From: a virus
IMG/VR virus record: IMGVR_UViG_3300032334_000094
Span: 1-20,104 of that record
Length of the DNA stretch: 20,104 nucleotides
Strand: one strand, 5' to 3'
Shown one piece after another: positions 1-5,900 of the stretch. Each line of letters begins with the position of its first letter. The first letter of the stretch is position 1. The notes beneath the pieces were generated by a model. The model worked only from the letters and a program-made list of their open reading frames with translations. It was not told the DNA's origin and searched no databases. The translations under genes and the position numbers were made by a program.

Positions 1-380
1 CATGTTCCTATTTTCACTCCTTCGCCTGCAATAGAACTACCATGAAATGAATCTTGATCTGGGTTAAATCTTAAATTATGTTTTGCATCTTTTTCGTTAT
101 AGACTTGTGAGCCTTTTATTTGATCTTCTGTAAACTTTACTTCATGGCCAAATATAGATTGTAATGGATGTGGCTTAGGCTTTAAATAATATGTAATGTC
201 ATTGTATTTGTATGATGATAGATGATCTTCATTCCTAAGCCTATACATAACCCATTTAATTCTGTTGTAATGTACACCTAACTTTAAAGACATATCTTGG
301 CAAGTCATTTTATCCTCGCCTATTGCTTCCATGACTGCATCTTTATATTGGTAATAGTATTGCTCTGATTGAAATTTCAA
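1..380 (-). CDS. Winged-helix-like DNA-binding protein, C-terminus cut by window edge
   Basis: The frame is open from a TTG start at 380 to the left edge (126 complete codons, no stop). The TTG is chosen because AAGGA lies 6 nt upstream and because it overlaps the TGA of the upstream gene (TTGA), the junction style of this operon. The nearby ATG at 387 reads only about 14 codons. Residues about 13-50 look like a helix-turn-helix (TCQDMSLKLGVHYNRIKWVM), followed by a short aromatic strand segment (YKYNDITYYL), as in a winged helix. The region after residue 70 is polar and unrecognised. It is the last visible gene of the minus-strand early operon. A regulatory or DNA-packaging role is possible; no family is assigned. 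Confidence 0.6.
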   Translation of the reverse strand, partial: MKFQSEQYYYQYKDAVMEAIGEDKMTCQDMSLKLGVHYNRIKWVMYRLRNEDHLSSYKYNDITYYLKPKPHPLQSIFGHEVKFTEDQIKGSQVYNEKDAKHNLRFNPDQDSFHGSSIAGEGVKIGT

Positions 381-694
381 CTGACATCCTTAACTTTACA
401 ATGCCATTTCTTTTTATCATCTTGATGCCATCCATGAATGTGAATAGTCCAGCCAGCATCACGAACTGCACCTACATATTCATTGTTGGCAATCTTATTA
501 ACTCTTGCTGACATATTACTTGCTGTGGTTGTTTGTACTGCTAATACTTCTTTACCTTTTAAAGCTAGTATATCTATAAATCCAAATAGATCCTGGCGTA
601 TTCTAGCAAATGCGTTCCAATGTTCAACTATAGCAACGGTATATCCCTGATCTCTTAAAAGTTTAAGACTCAGTTGAGTCGGACTTGTTGCCAT
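377..694 (-). CDS. PD-(D/E)XK nuclease-like phage protein
   Basis: A 105-aa protein of a family common in phage early regions. The conserved block is seen here as E24, the segment WNAFARIRQDLFGFIDILAL with D41, then VLAVQTTT with Q54. The order E, D, strand, Q/E resembles the core of PD-(D/E)XK nucleases and resolvases, but the usual ExK is replaced by Q-T-T, so activity is uncertain. The start ATG has AGAAAG upstream and overlaps the preceding gene by 32 nt. The conserved N-terminus (SPTQLSLKLLRDQGYT) argues that this start is correct. It sits downstream of NinB and an HNH protein, so a role in DNA recombination or processing is likely. Function is inferred from motif and context only. Confidence 0.7.
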   Translation of the reverse strand: MATSPTQLSLKLLRDQGYTVAIVEHWNAFARIRQDLFGFIDILALKGKEVLAVQTTTASNMSARVNKIANNEYVGAVRDAGWTIHIHGWHQDDKKKWHCKVKDVS

Positions 695-875
695 TGTCTA
701 CTTTCTGGACTTCTCCGGTGGATTTATTTAATTCGTATTCAGGTAACATATCATCATTGTTAAGTTTTTGGTCGTTAATCCGTTGTCTAAATATACGATC
801 AAAATTAGCTTCAAATTCTTTACTGTTCATGCGTGATTGTAATAAATCACCTGTGATAGGGTTTTTATCTGCCAT
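663..875 (-). CDS. Small hydrophilic hypothetical protein
   Basis: A 70-aa charged protein, rich in Asn, Asp, Lys and Ser, with no membrane segment and no motif I recognise. The central part (residues about 15-40) could form a helix; the C-terminus is low in complexity and ends DSTES. The start is preceded by AGGAA five bases before the ATG. Its last 32 nt overlap the start of the next gene in another frame. It lies in an unbroken early operon, so it is probably translated, but no function can be proposed. Confidence 0.6.
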   Translation of the reverse strand: MADKNPITGDLLQSRMNSKEFEANFDRIFRQRINDQKLNNDDMLPEYELNKSTGEVQKVDNGNKSDSTES

Positions 876-877
876 AA

Positions 878-988
878 TTATTCCTCGTTACAAGAATTAA
901 CAATATAAACACAAGCTGCTTCAAAAGCCACAAAGATTACTGCAAAAGGTAAAAAGCATATACCTATAATACCTACTAAATATTTCAT
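878..988 (-). CDS. 36-aa single-pass membrane microprotein
   Basis: A short frame reading MKYLVGIIGICFLPFAVIFV at its N-terminus, then an acidic tail ending CNEE. Residues about 4-31 are strongly hydrophobic and fit one membrane span. The ATG overlaps the stop of the upstream HNH gene (ATGA), with GGGGGT just before it, and the stop lies 2 nt from the next gene's start. It fills a gap of about 110 nt that would otherwise be empty. Small hydrophobic proteins of this kind occur several times in this genome. Role unknown. Confidence 0.6.
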   Translation of the reverse strand: MKYLVGIIGICFLPFAVIFVAFEAACVYIVNSCNEE

Positions 989-1275
989 TTTACCCCCAAA
1001 TGGTTGTTAATAAATAACCAACCTATAGTTTTTCTGTGCGCTTCTTCCCATGCTGCTATTCTATCATGTTTATCTAATGATTTGTCATTATCTATCATGT
1101 GGTGGCATTGGTGGCATAAGAATGCTATACGGTGATCGTGGGCTTTTATACCTGTGCCTTTACCATCTCTTAGCTGATTACTATGTGCGGCCACTACAGT
1201 ACCGTCTTGCATAGAACACATCATACATGGTGCGCTATCTGCTAGTTTTAATAGTTTAGGGTTTCTGTAATTCAT
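985..1275 (-). CDS. YbcO-type (DUF1364) HNH-like putative nuclease
   Basis: A 96-aa protein that matches the layout of the E. coli prophage protein YbcO. It has a CxxC pair at C17/C20, then AAHSNQLRDGKGTGIKAHD, where the family shows an AH..l...GtG.K..D block, then CHQCHHMID with C54, C57 and H58/H59. These are the expected zinc- and metal-binding residues of a small beta-beta-alpha HNH nuclease. In lambdoid phages this family lies in the nin-like region, as it does here beside NinB. It overlaps the upstream frameshifted gene by 20 nt and is followed by an ATGA overlap with the membrane microprotein. A structure-selective or nicking nuclease role is likely from the family; the substrate is unknown. 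Confidence 0.85.
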   Translation of the reverse strand: MNYRNPKLLKLADSAPCMMCSMQDGTVVAAHSNQLRDGKGTGIKAHDHRIAFLCHQCHHMIDNDKSLDKHDRIAAWEEAHRKTIGWLFINNHLGVK

Positions 1276-1809
1276 TGCATACTTTTGTCATCCAGTTAAT
1301 TAAATCGTCTGGTGTATATTCTCGTTGATATTGAGTACATCTTTTAGTGCCTTTTACATTACCACATATTGATCTGTCTGTAGATGCTAAATTTTTAGGT
1401 GGCATTGGTGGTAAATTATCTTTAGCTATTCCACAAATATATAACTTTGTATTTTTGTGTGCAACATGGCCAAAATCAAATTGGTCAATTTCAATTGTAT
1501 ATCCGCCAAATTCATCTTCCCCCCCCCCGCTAAAGGTAAAGGGGCTTCTTTCCATAAGCGACTGCCAGCAGGATGTTCTAATATGCCACCATTAAGTCTT
1601 ACTTGAGCTAATGCTAAATAAGCTAATTGTTTTTCACCTTCTCTAGGATTGGCCATGTGAGATAACATACCCCAAGCTCTACATGGTGGATGTGCTATAA
1701 CAGGCATTTTTTTACAAAATGTTCTAGCATCACGATTAATGTCATACACATCATACACATTAAAATCTTTGTAGCGACTATCATCTCTAGCAAATAAAAC
1801 TGCTATCAC
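1256..1809 (-). CDS. HPPC-motif phage protein, split by a frameshift in a G10 tract
   Basis: Two overlapping frames read as one protein if a -1 shift occurs in the ten-G tract (plus-strand C 1519-1528). The first frame gives VLFARDDSRYK, VYDINRDARTF, HPPCRAWG (about residues 40-47) and GGILEHPAGSRLW, then falls into a nonsense tail ending at 1426. The other frame supplies EDEFGGYTIEIDQFDFGHVA, LYICGI and PPMPP and ends at 1256. Related phage proteins, as I recall them, carry both halves in one chain, so the join is confident. The joined product is about 184 aa. I prefer the GTG start at 1809, which makes a GTGA overlap with the ninB stop and follows a G-rich ribosome site, over the ATG at 1842. 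PPC recalls motif IV of C5-cytosine methyltransferases, but no SAM-binding motif is seen. The protein may be intact by slippage, truncated, or a product of a read error. Confidence 0.75.
1519..1528. repeat. Ten-base C homopolymer (G10 on the coding strand)
   Basis: Ten consecutive C on the plus strand, in an otherwise AT-rich phage. It lies exactly where the HPPC-motif gene changes frame. The coding strand is read GCG GGG GGG GGG AAG. One extra G, or a -1 ribosomal slip, restores the downstream frame (GAA GAT GAA), as would loss of two G. Confidence 0.9.
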
Positions 1810-2162
1810 AAATCCCATCCCCATCCCATAGTTTGCGCCCATATTTCTATTTGATGCTGATATTCTGACATTTCGCTTGTAGTAAGTTTGGTAGTAGATT
1901 TGATAACTTCACATGGAAAGCCACATATTTCTGTTTGTGATCTAAGCAGCCGGTAAGACATAAGTTCGTGCATGTTTTGTTTGTCTATGCCTAAATGGTT
2001 ACCAATGCTTGTATAAAGCTCCCATAACCTTTCGTTTTGCTCTAAACTACGACTTGCTTTAGCTTCTACAACTGTTACACGCCATCTTTTAGTCCAATCA
2101 AGTGATCTTAATTTTATAATCAGATTTTCTAGGTTGCTTTCTACTAAATTCCATTTCAGCAT
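1806..2162 (-). CDS. ninB: NinB/Orf-like recombination protein
   Basis: A 118-aa protein resembling lambda NinB (Orf), which is 146 aa and acts as a recombination mediator that binds single-stranded DNA and SSB. The recognisable part is the segment WRVTVVEAKASRSLEQNERL, continuing into WELYTSIGNHLG, which corresponds to the RSLDQN-type block of the family, followed by a late segment EYQHQIEIWAQTMGW. The start is preceded by AAAGGATGGGATC. The protein is somewhat shorter than lambda NinB. It overlaps the upstream 56-aa ORF by 65 nt and meets the next gene by a GTGA overlap. It probably works with the annealing protein, exonuclease and SSB-like protein encoded in the divergent operon. Confidence 0.85.
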   Translation of the reverse strand: MLKWNLVESNLENLIIKLRSLDWTKRWRVTVVEAKASRSLEQNERLWELYTSIGNHLGIDKQNMHELMSYRLLRSQTEICGFPCEVIKSTTKLTTSEMSEYQHQIEIWAQTMGWGWDL

Positions 2163-2268
2163 GATCCCATCCTTTACTTTTAAATGTTTGTCCGTCTTTG
2201 GAAGTGGCTTTATATTCTACGTTACCAAAATGCTTTTGTATAGACTTTAAAAATTCATTTATGCTCAT
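2098..2268 (-). CDS. 56-aa hypothetical protein overlapping ninB
   Basis: A short basic frame beginning MSINEFLKSIQKHFGNVEYK, with a Lys/Ser-rich C-terminus (SRKQPRKSDYKIKIT). Support is positional: its ATG overlaps the helicase stop (ATGA), AAGGA lies 8 bases upstream, and without it there would be a gap of about 100 nt between the helicase and ninB. Against it, its last 65 nt overlap ninB in another frame. No domain is recognised. It could be a small DNA-binding or accessory replication protein, or chiefly a translation coupler for ninB. Confidence 0.5.
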   Translation of the reverse strand: MSINEFLKSIQKHFGNVEYKATSKDGQTFKSKGWDHAEMEFSRKQPRKSDYKIKIT

Positions 2269-3179
2269 GGGCTTTCCTTGTATCGTAATCCTTTAGCATC
2301 AAACCAAAAGTTAAAACTACCTTCCCATTGTGCGTTTCTCTGCTTCTGAACAAACACCTTGCAGTCTGGAATAATTTTAAGTTCTTCATCAGATGTTTTG
2401 CCTTCATCAATTAATTTTTCCTTATAACGATTGCGCCATACACATAAGATTGAATCTGATAAATTACGAATATGAGAGCTGCCCATCAAATCTGTTGCAT
2501 CAGGCACTTCTGTTTCATCTTTCATCTTACGAGTGTGAGCTACTAAGAATACATGAATGTTTAAATCTCTGCATGTAACTGCTAGTGAATTAGTTAATCT
2601 TTTTTGTGCATCTAAAGATTCTTCACTTACATCCTGAAGTTTCATCAAACTATCAATTACAAATACATCACATCCTAAAATATGTTTTCCGTAATGCAAT
2701 GTAGCAATCATATCTTGTGATGTTGTTGTGCCTGTTTGATCGTAAATATATAACTTATCTGCAGCTCTACTACAAAACTTTCTAATGTAATCATCTGTAG
2801 GTTCTGGTGATCCTAATGCTTGTGTAATCATACGAGATAATGTTAATACTGGTCGCATCTCTAAAGACGCTACTAAACATTTAGTGCCTTGTCGCATCAT
2901 AGATAATATAACTTGTGATAACCACATTGATTTACCATGACCAGAAGGCCCAGTAATTATCGTAAGTTCAGCCATCCGAACACGAAACTTATCTTCCGTC
3001 TTAACCCACCCCAACGATTTACCAGAATGAATTTCCTCACCGAAATACTTGATGACATCATCAGTAAATATGTCTGTGCTTTTAACTTTAAACTCTGCTT
3101 GAGAATATCCTTCATTGTAGAACTCCTTAACAGTTTCTTGGGTTACTGTGAGTTTTTCTATTACATCTCCTAAGTTCAT
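2265..3179 (-). CDS. DnaB-like replicative helicase (RecA fold, no primase domain)
   Basis: A 304-aa ATPase of the DnaB/Twinkle C-terminal type. The Walker A box is GPSGHGKS (residues 77-84), SLEM follows with E107, the Walker B is VFVIDS with D176, a motif-3-like VAHTRK comes next, and LMGSSHIRNLSDS fits the conserved G-S-IRNLSD region of phage helicases. No zinc or TOPRIM primase domain precedes it; the N-terminal 65 residues are only a short leader. Its start overlaps the stop of the O-like gene by ATGA, giving an initiator-helicase pair like lambda O and P in order, but with a helicase in place of a loader. It presumably unwinds phage DNA and may need the host primase. Confidence 0.9.
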   Translation of the reverse strand: MNLGDVIEKLTVTQETVKEFYNEGYSQAEFKVKSTDIFTDDVIKYFGEEIHSGKSLGWVKTEDKFRVRMAELTIITGPSGHGKSMWLSQVILSMMRQGTKCLVASLEMRPVLTLSRMITQALGSPEPTDDYIRKFCSRAADKLYIYDQTGTTTSQDMIATLHYGKHILGCDVFVIDSLMKLQDVSEESLDAQKRLTNSLAVTCRDLNIHVFLVAHTRKMKDETEVPDATDLMGSSHIRNLSDSILCVWRNRYKEKLIDEGKTSDEELKIIPDCKVFVQKQRNAQWEGSFNFWFDAKGLRYKESP

Positions 3180-3787
3180 ACTCCACCTTCCCAGCTCTTA
3201 CGCTTAGGAGTTAATTCTGTATTAAATCTTTCCTGACGTAAATATGTAGCTGGCATAGGTATCCATTGTCCGTTGTCTTTTTTCCAATCTGTATCTGACA
3301 TGATTTTAACATGATTGATAATTTTGTCACCAATTTCTTCTAACTTTTGAGATTGCCATAATTTTAAGCAACCAACTCTATTAACTTTTCTATTTCCTTT
3401 TGGCCACACTTCCCAAAATTCATTAAATTTATCCAACACTATATCTTCTCTTATCTTCTCTTCTCTTCTCTTCTCTATGCTAGCAGACTGCTGGTAATCC
3501 TCTAACCAACCTCTAGCATGTAATTCACCTACAATTTTTTCAATAAAATCAGAAGGATAATGAAGCCTAAAAGATATTTCAAAATTATCAGGCAATATTC
3601 CATCACTTTCAGATCCTAAACACCATAACTCTACTAAAATAGCTTTTTGTTCAAAATTTAGCTTATGTATTTCAATATTATTTATGTAATCTGTACCATA
3701 AAATTTAAACCAGGTCATACGTTTTTGGTATCTTGGATTCTTAGGACTATAAAGATTAAACTTTTCCCAGTTCTTAATTTTTAGCAT
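3176..3787 (-). CDS. O-like phage replication initiator / replisome organiser
   Basis: With the start at 3787 the product is 203 aa. This ATG is preferred because AAGGA lies 5 bases upstream; an upstream ATG at 3808 lies inside the previous gene and has no good site. Residues about 20-100 look like a winged-helix domain (TDYINNIEIHKLNFEQKAIL, then a strand ending in GWLEDY). A charged linker, EKRREEKIRED, is encoded by a pentamer repeat. The C-terminal part contains FNEFWEVWPKGNRK and MPATYLRQERF, the W-P-K and YLRQERF-type blocks common to phage replication proteins (O, DnaT-like loaders). It directly precedes the helicase gene. It probably binds the origin and recruits the helicase; the exact subfamily is not certain. 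Confidence 0.8.
   Translation of the reverse strand: MLKIKNWEKFNLYSPKNPRYQKRMTWFKFYGTDYINNIEIHKLNFEQKAILVELWCLGSESDGILPDNFEISFRLHYPSDFIEKIVGELHARGWLEDYQQSASIEKRREEKIREDIVLDKFNEFWEVWPKGNRKVNRVGCLKLWQSQKLEEIGDKIINHVKIMSDTDWKKDNGQWIPMPATYLRQERFNTELTPKRKSWEGGV
3441..3476. repeat. Pentanucleotide tandem repeat (TTCTC)n inside the O-like gene
   Basis: Seven near-perfect 5-nt units read ATATC, TTCTC, TTATC and then four TTCTC, giving an all-purine run of about 30 nt on the coding strand. It encodes the EKRREEKIRE linker. Because lambda-type origins lie as iterons within the O gene, this is a candidate origin element, but simple repeat expansion in a linker is also possible. Confidence 0.6.
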
Positions 3788-3795
3788 ATTTTTCC

Positions 3796-3972
3796 TTAAA
3801 ATAGACATTCTTCATATAAATCTGTCATTGGCACAGATTTTGCTTTTGGTAACACATGGAGCTTACAATCAGGTCTATTCTCAAGAAACCACTTAGCAGA
3901 TGCTCTATTACTAAAGGCCCTGATTGGTTTTCCGTCAAATTCATCTAATATAACAAAACGTAAGATTTCCAT
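3796..3972 (-). CDS. 58-aa hypothetical protein, first gene of the minus early operon
   Basis: A small mixed alpha/beta-looking protein: MEILRFVILDEFDGKPIRAF, then NRASAKWFLENRPDCKLHV, ending EECLF. The pattern of a strand, a turn with DGKP, and a helix with A-KWFLE is seen in small phage proteins of unknown function. I chose the ATG at 3972. An upstream TTG at 4008 would add a hydrophobic stretch, and neither start has a clear ribosome site. It ends 8 nt before the O-like gene. Being first after the divergent control region it could be an early regulator, but nothing in the sequence shows DNA binding. Confidence 0.6.
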   Translation of the reverse strand: MEILRFVILDEFDGKPIRAFSNRASAKWFLENRPDCKLHVLPKAKSVPMTDLYEECLF

Positions 3973-4042
3973 AAGCAAGACACTAGCACAAACAATTACT
4001 AGAAGCAAACTAATTTATTACTAACATTTTGTTAAATAATGC

Positions 4043-4071
4043 TTGACATGGCCAAATAGGCTATATACAGT
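4043..4071 (+). promoter_or_regulatory. Sigma70-type promoter for the plus-strand early operon
   Basis: A perfect -35 box TTGACA lies at 4043-4048. Two overlapping -10 choices follow: TATACA at 4064-4069 (15-bp spacer) or TACAGT at 4066-4071 (17-bp spacer). The predicted start, near 4077, leaves a leader of about 30 nt before the first ATG at 4106, which has AGGAG 6 bases upstream. No equally good promoter is seen for the divergent minus operon. Confidence 0.6.
4048..4064. promoter_or_regulatory. Candidate operator: imperfect inverted repeat in the promoter spacer
   Basis: ATGGCC and GGCTAT, separated by AAATA, form an inverted repeat with one mismatch (GCC/GGC core). It fills the space between the -35 and -10 boxes of the early promoter, so a protein bound here would block RNA polymerase. 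No repressor gene is identified in the window. A 17-bp imperfect palindrome may also occur by chance. Confidence 0.35.
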
Positions 4072-4105
4072 CGTATTTGCAACATTTAACCCTTAGGAGA
4101 ATTAC

Positions 4106-4201
4106 ATGAGTATAAAGACAATGATAGTAACAGCAATAGCGTTTTGGTGTTATGTGGCATTATGCCTATATGTAATTGGTAAATTGTCAGGAGCAATATA
4201 A
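4106..4201 (+). CDS. 31-aa membrane microprotein, first gene of plus operon
   Basis: The frame reads MSIKTMIVTAIAFWCYVALC and ends GKLSGAI. Residues about 5-26 are hydrophobic and aromatic, fitting one membrane span with a lysine on either side. The ATG has AGGAG with 6-nt spacing, the best ribosome site in this stretch, directly after the early promoter. It joins the next gene by a TAATG overlap. As the first product of an early operon, a host-takeover or superinfection role could be imagined, but nothing in the sequence shows it. Confidence 0.65.
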   Translation: MSIKTMIVTAIAFWCYVALCLYVIGKLSGAI

Positions 4202-4311
4202 TGGAAAGACATTTAGATCCTGATGCTTATTTAGACGATATGGAACGTCTTGAACAACAAGAACAGTTAGCTGAACATTTATTAGATCAACAGGAGAAAC
4301 ATGATGACTAA
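4201..4311 (+). CDS. 36-aa acidic, Gln/Glu-rich microprotein
   Basis: The frame reads MERHLDPDAYLDDMERLEQQ and then continues in a helical Glu/Gln/Leu pattern to HDD. It is acidic, has no membrane segment and is probably one long amphipathic helix. The start overlaps the previous stop (TAATG), with AGGAG shortly upstream, and its end overlaps the next start. Function unknown. Confidence 0.6.
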   Translation: MERHLDPDAYLDDMERLEQQEQLAEHLLDQQEKHDD

Positions 4312-4372
4312 ATATATATATTGCTTTATGATTGTGTTTGTAGCATACTTTGCCTGGAGAATTATATGTTAA
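4301..4372 (+). CDS. 23-aa membrane microprotein
   Basis: A very short frame, MMTKYIYCFMIVFVAYFAWR followed by IIC. Almost the whole chain after residue 4 is hydrophobic, one short membrane span. AGGAG stands 4 nt before the first ATG (4301) and 7 nt before the second (4304); the second may be the real start. It overlaps both neighbours by a few bases. The fit to the packed operon makes it credible despite its length. Confidence 0.5.
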   Translation: MMTKYIYCFMIVFVAYFAWRIIC

Positions 4373-4542
4373 AGCCTATATCAGAAATACTAAAACAGTT
4401 ACAATTAATCAACCAAGATTTAAAAGATCATAACGATAGGATGGATGCTAAATATGGATCAGATGATGTTTTACCAACAAGTGATGCAAGAACTGGAGAT
4501 GCTAGAATCTGCTGCGGCAAATGTAAAGGAGAATGTGAATGA
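4366..4542 (+). CDS. 58-aa protein with Cys-rich C-terminus
   Basis: The start at 4366 is chosen because GGAGA lies 5 nt upstream; an upstream TTG has no site. Residues about 4-30 (ISEILKQLQLINQDLKDHND) form a likely helix or short coiled coil. The C-terminus CCGKCKGECE contains a C-x2-C-x3-C cluster that could bind one metal ion, perhaps in a dimer. It precedes the annealing-protein gene by an ATGA overlap, so the two are probably co-translated. No named family is recognised. Confidence 0.65.
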   Translation: MLKPISEILKQLQLINQDLKDHNDRMDAKYGSDDVLPTSDARTGDARICCGKCKGECE

Positions 4543-5051
4543 GTAACGGTATAGTTAAAATTCATGGCAAAGAATATAAAACAGTTGCCCTTAGAGTAAA
4601 CGAGTTTAGAGAATCAGCTATTTACAAAGGATGGTCTATTATGACTGAGATTGTAAAGATTGATGATGACCAATGTGTAATTAAAACTCAGATTGTTAAT
4701 CCTGAAAGCAAAATTGTAGCTACAGGCCATGCGCAAGAGTTTAGAAAGGCTAGTCAAATTAATGGTACATCTTATGTGGAAAATTGTGAAACTTCTTCTA
4801 TCGGTAGGGCTTTGGCTTGTCTTGGTCTTGCTGGTAGTGAGTTTGCTTCAGCTAATGAAGTTGTTAATGCTATTCACCAGCAAAGTAACCCAGTTAAGGA
4901 AGTGGTTACTGCAGCTCAATTAACAGTTGCTAAAAACAAACTTTTAGATGCTAGTAAAGAAGGTAAACTTAAAGAAGCATTTTTTGCTTTAACACCAGCA
5001 GTTCAAGAAGAATTGCGTGAATATGCTAATGATCTTAAAAAGTCTGCATGA
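4539..5051 (+). CDS. Rad52/Erf-like single-strand annealing protein
   Basis: A 170-aa protein with the hallmark SSIGRALACLGLAG (residues 86-99) near the end of a conserved core of strands (GWSIMTEIVKIDDDQCVIKT, IVATGHAQEFR) and a helix. This S-IGRAL block is characteristic of phage annealing and Erf-like proteins found next to YqaJ exonucleases. The C-terminal 60 residues are helical and charged. AAAGGAG precedes the start, which overlaps the previous stop by ATGA. It should bind single strands made by the exonuclease in the next gene and anneal them to complementary DNA. The exact subfamily (Erf, Sak or a Rad52-like variant) cannot be settled by eye. Confidence 0.8.
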   Translation: MSNGIVKIHGKEYKTVALRVNEFRESAIYKGWSIMTEIVKIDDDQCVIKTQIVNPESKIVATGHAQEFRKASQINGTSYVENCETSSIGRALACLGLAGSEFASANEVVNAIHQQSNPVKEVVTAAQLTVAKNKLLDASKEGKLKEAFFALTPAVQEELREYANDLKKSA

Positions 5052-5596
5052 GTCACTTATTAGATAATCGTAGGCATAACATAGTAACCGCATCCAATGC
5101 TTGGGCTTCTGTCAATGAAAGACAAAAGCTCTGGCGTCAAATGACTATGCGTGAACCACCTTTTGAAGGTAATGAAGCTACTGCATGGGGTAATTTACAT
5201 GAACGTGATGCTTTATCAGCTTTTGAAAAAGAGATGGGTGATTTTTGTATGCCTGGCAATAAACTTATAGTGCATGATACTTTGCCTATGGGTGCTAGTG
5301 CTGATGCTTACTTTAATGATGATCCTGTAGAGCTTAAATGCCCTTTTAGCATGGAGTTTTATCCTACTATGCCTGATCGTTATTACTACCAAATCCAGAT
5401 GCAAATACATGTATGTGGCCGAGATCAAGGATGGTTTAGTGTATGGACACCTAATGGCATTACAGTTGAGCTAGTAAAGAAAGATGAGAAATGGCTTGAC
5501 TGGTATAAGCCTTTGTTGTTAGAATTTATGGAGTTTGTAGAAACAGATGTAGAACCGACAAGATGGAAACGTAAACCAATTTATACTAAGGAGTAA
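5048..5596 (+). CDS. YqaJ/lambda-Exo family recombination exonuclease
   Basis: A 182-aa nuclease with the ordered motifs of the family: ATAWGNLHERDAL with E52, GASADAYF with D87, VELKCP with E95 and K97 (the D-(D/E)-x-K metal site), and YYYQIQMQIHVCG with the conserved glutamines. Lambda Exo is 226 aa; this is a compact member. It degrades one strand of duplex DNA 5' to 3' and would load the annealing protein encoded just upstream (ATGA overlap). It ends 4 nt before the SSB-like gene. Assignment is firm from motifs and context. Confidence 0.93.
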   Translation: MSHLLDNRRHNIVTASNAWASVNERQKLWRQMTMREPPFEGNEATAWGNLHERDALSAFEKEMGDFCMPGNKLIVHDTLPMGASADAYFNDDPVELKCPFSMEFYPTMPDRYYYQIQMQIHVCGRDQGWFSVWTPNGITVELVKKDEKWLDWYKPLLLEFMEFVETDVEPTRWKRKPIYTKE

Positions 5597-5599
5597 TAT

Positions 5600-5860
5600 A
5601 TGGCAGAATCATTTATACCTAAACCAGGCGTTGCATATTTAAGACCTAACACAAGAAAAACTGAAGATTGGATGGCAGATTATCAAGGTACTATGATTAC
5701 GCCTGAAGATATTCAACCTAATACACCGTATTATATTAATATTACTGATAGGCCTGAAAAAGGTGATTTAAAATTTAGTCTTGGTAAGCAAGTGATTCCA
5801 AGAACACAAGAATCTGCTAAGGGTGCGGATGTTGAAGATAATGGAGATGTTCCTTTTTAG
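5600..5860 (+). CDS. Small SSB-like protein with acidic DVPF tail
   Basis: An 86-aa protein. The body (residues 10-65) contains LRPNTRKTEDWMADYQGTM and GDLKFSLGKQV, a pattern of strands that could be a small OB-type barrel. The C-terminus GADVEDNGDVPF closely resembles the acidic D-D-I-P-F tip that bacterial SSB uses to bind partner proteins. AAGGAG precedes the ATG by 6 nt. It follows the exonuclease and annealing-protein genes. I infer a phage single-strand-binding protein or an SSB mimic. It is shorter than bacterial SSB (about 175 aa) and no standard SSB motif is seen, so this rests on the tail and the context. Confidence 0.6.
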   Translation: MAESFIPKPGVAYLRPNTRKTEDWMADYQGTMITPEDIQPNTPYYINITDRPEKGDLKFSLGKQVIPRTQESAKGADVEDNGDVPF

Positions 5861-5900
5861 GAGCATCCCCATCATTTATAACTATTTGTTCATTACATAC

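Noticed and set aside
1810-1842. An ATG start for the HPPC-motif gene at 1842
   Set aside because: The added residues are glycine/methionine-rich, read from ninB coding sequence, and are not part of the family block. GTG at 1809 gives a GTGA overlap.
3788-3808. An upstream ATG for the O-like gene at 3808
   Set aside because: It lies inside the preceding gene without a ribosome site, while the ATG at 3787 has AAGGA at ideal spacing.
5823-5900. An N-terminal extension of the 46-aa membrane protein
   Set aside because: The extension overlaps the SSB-like gene in another frame and has no supported start there.
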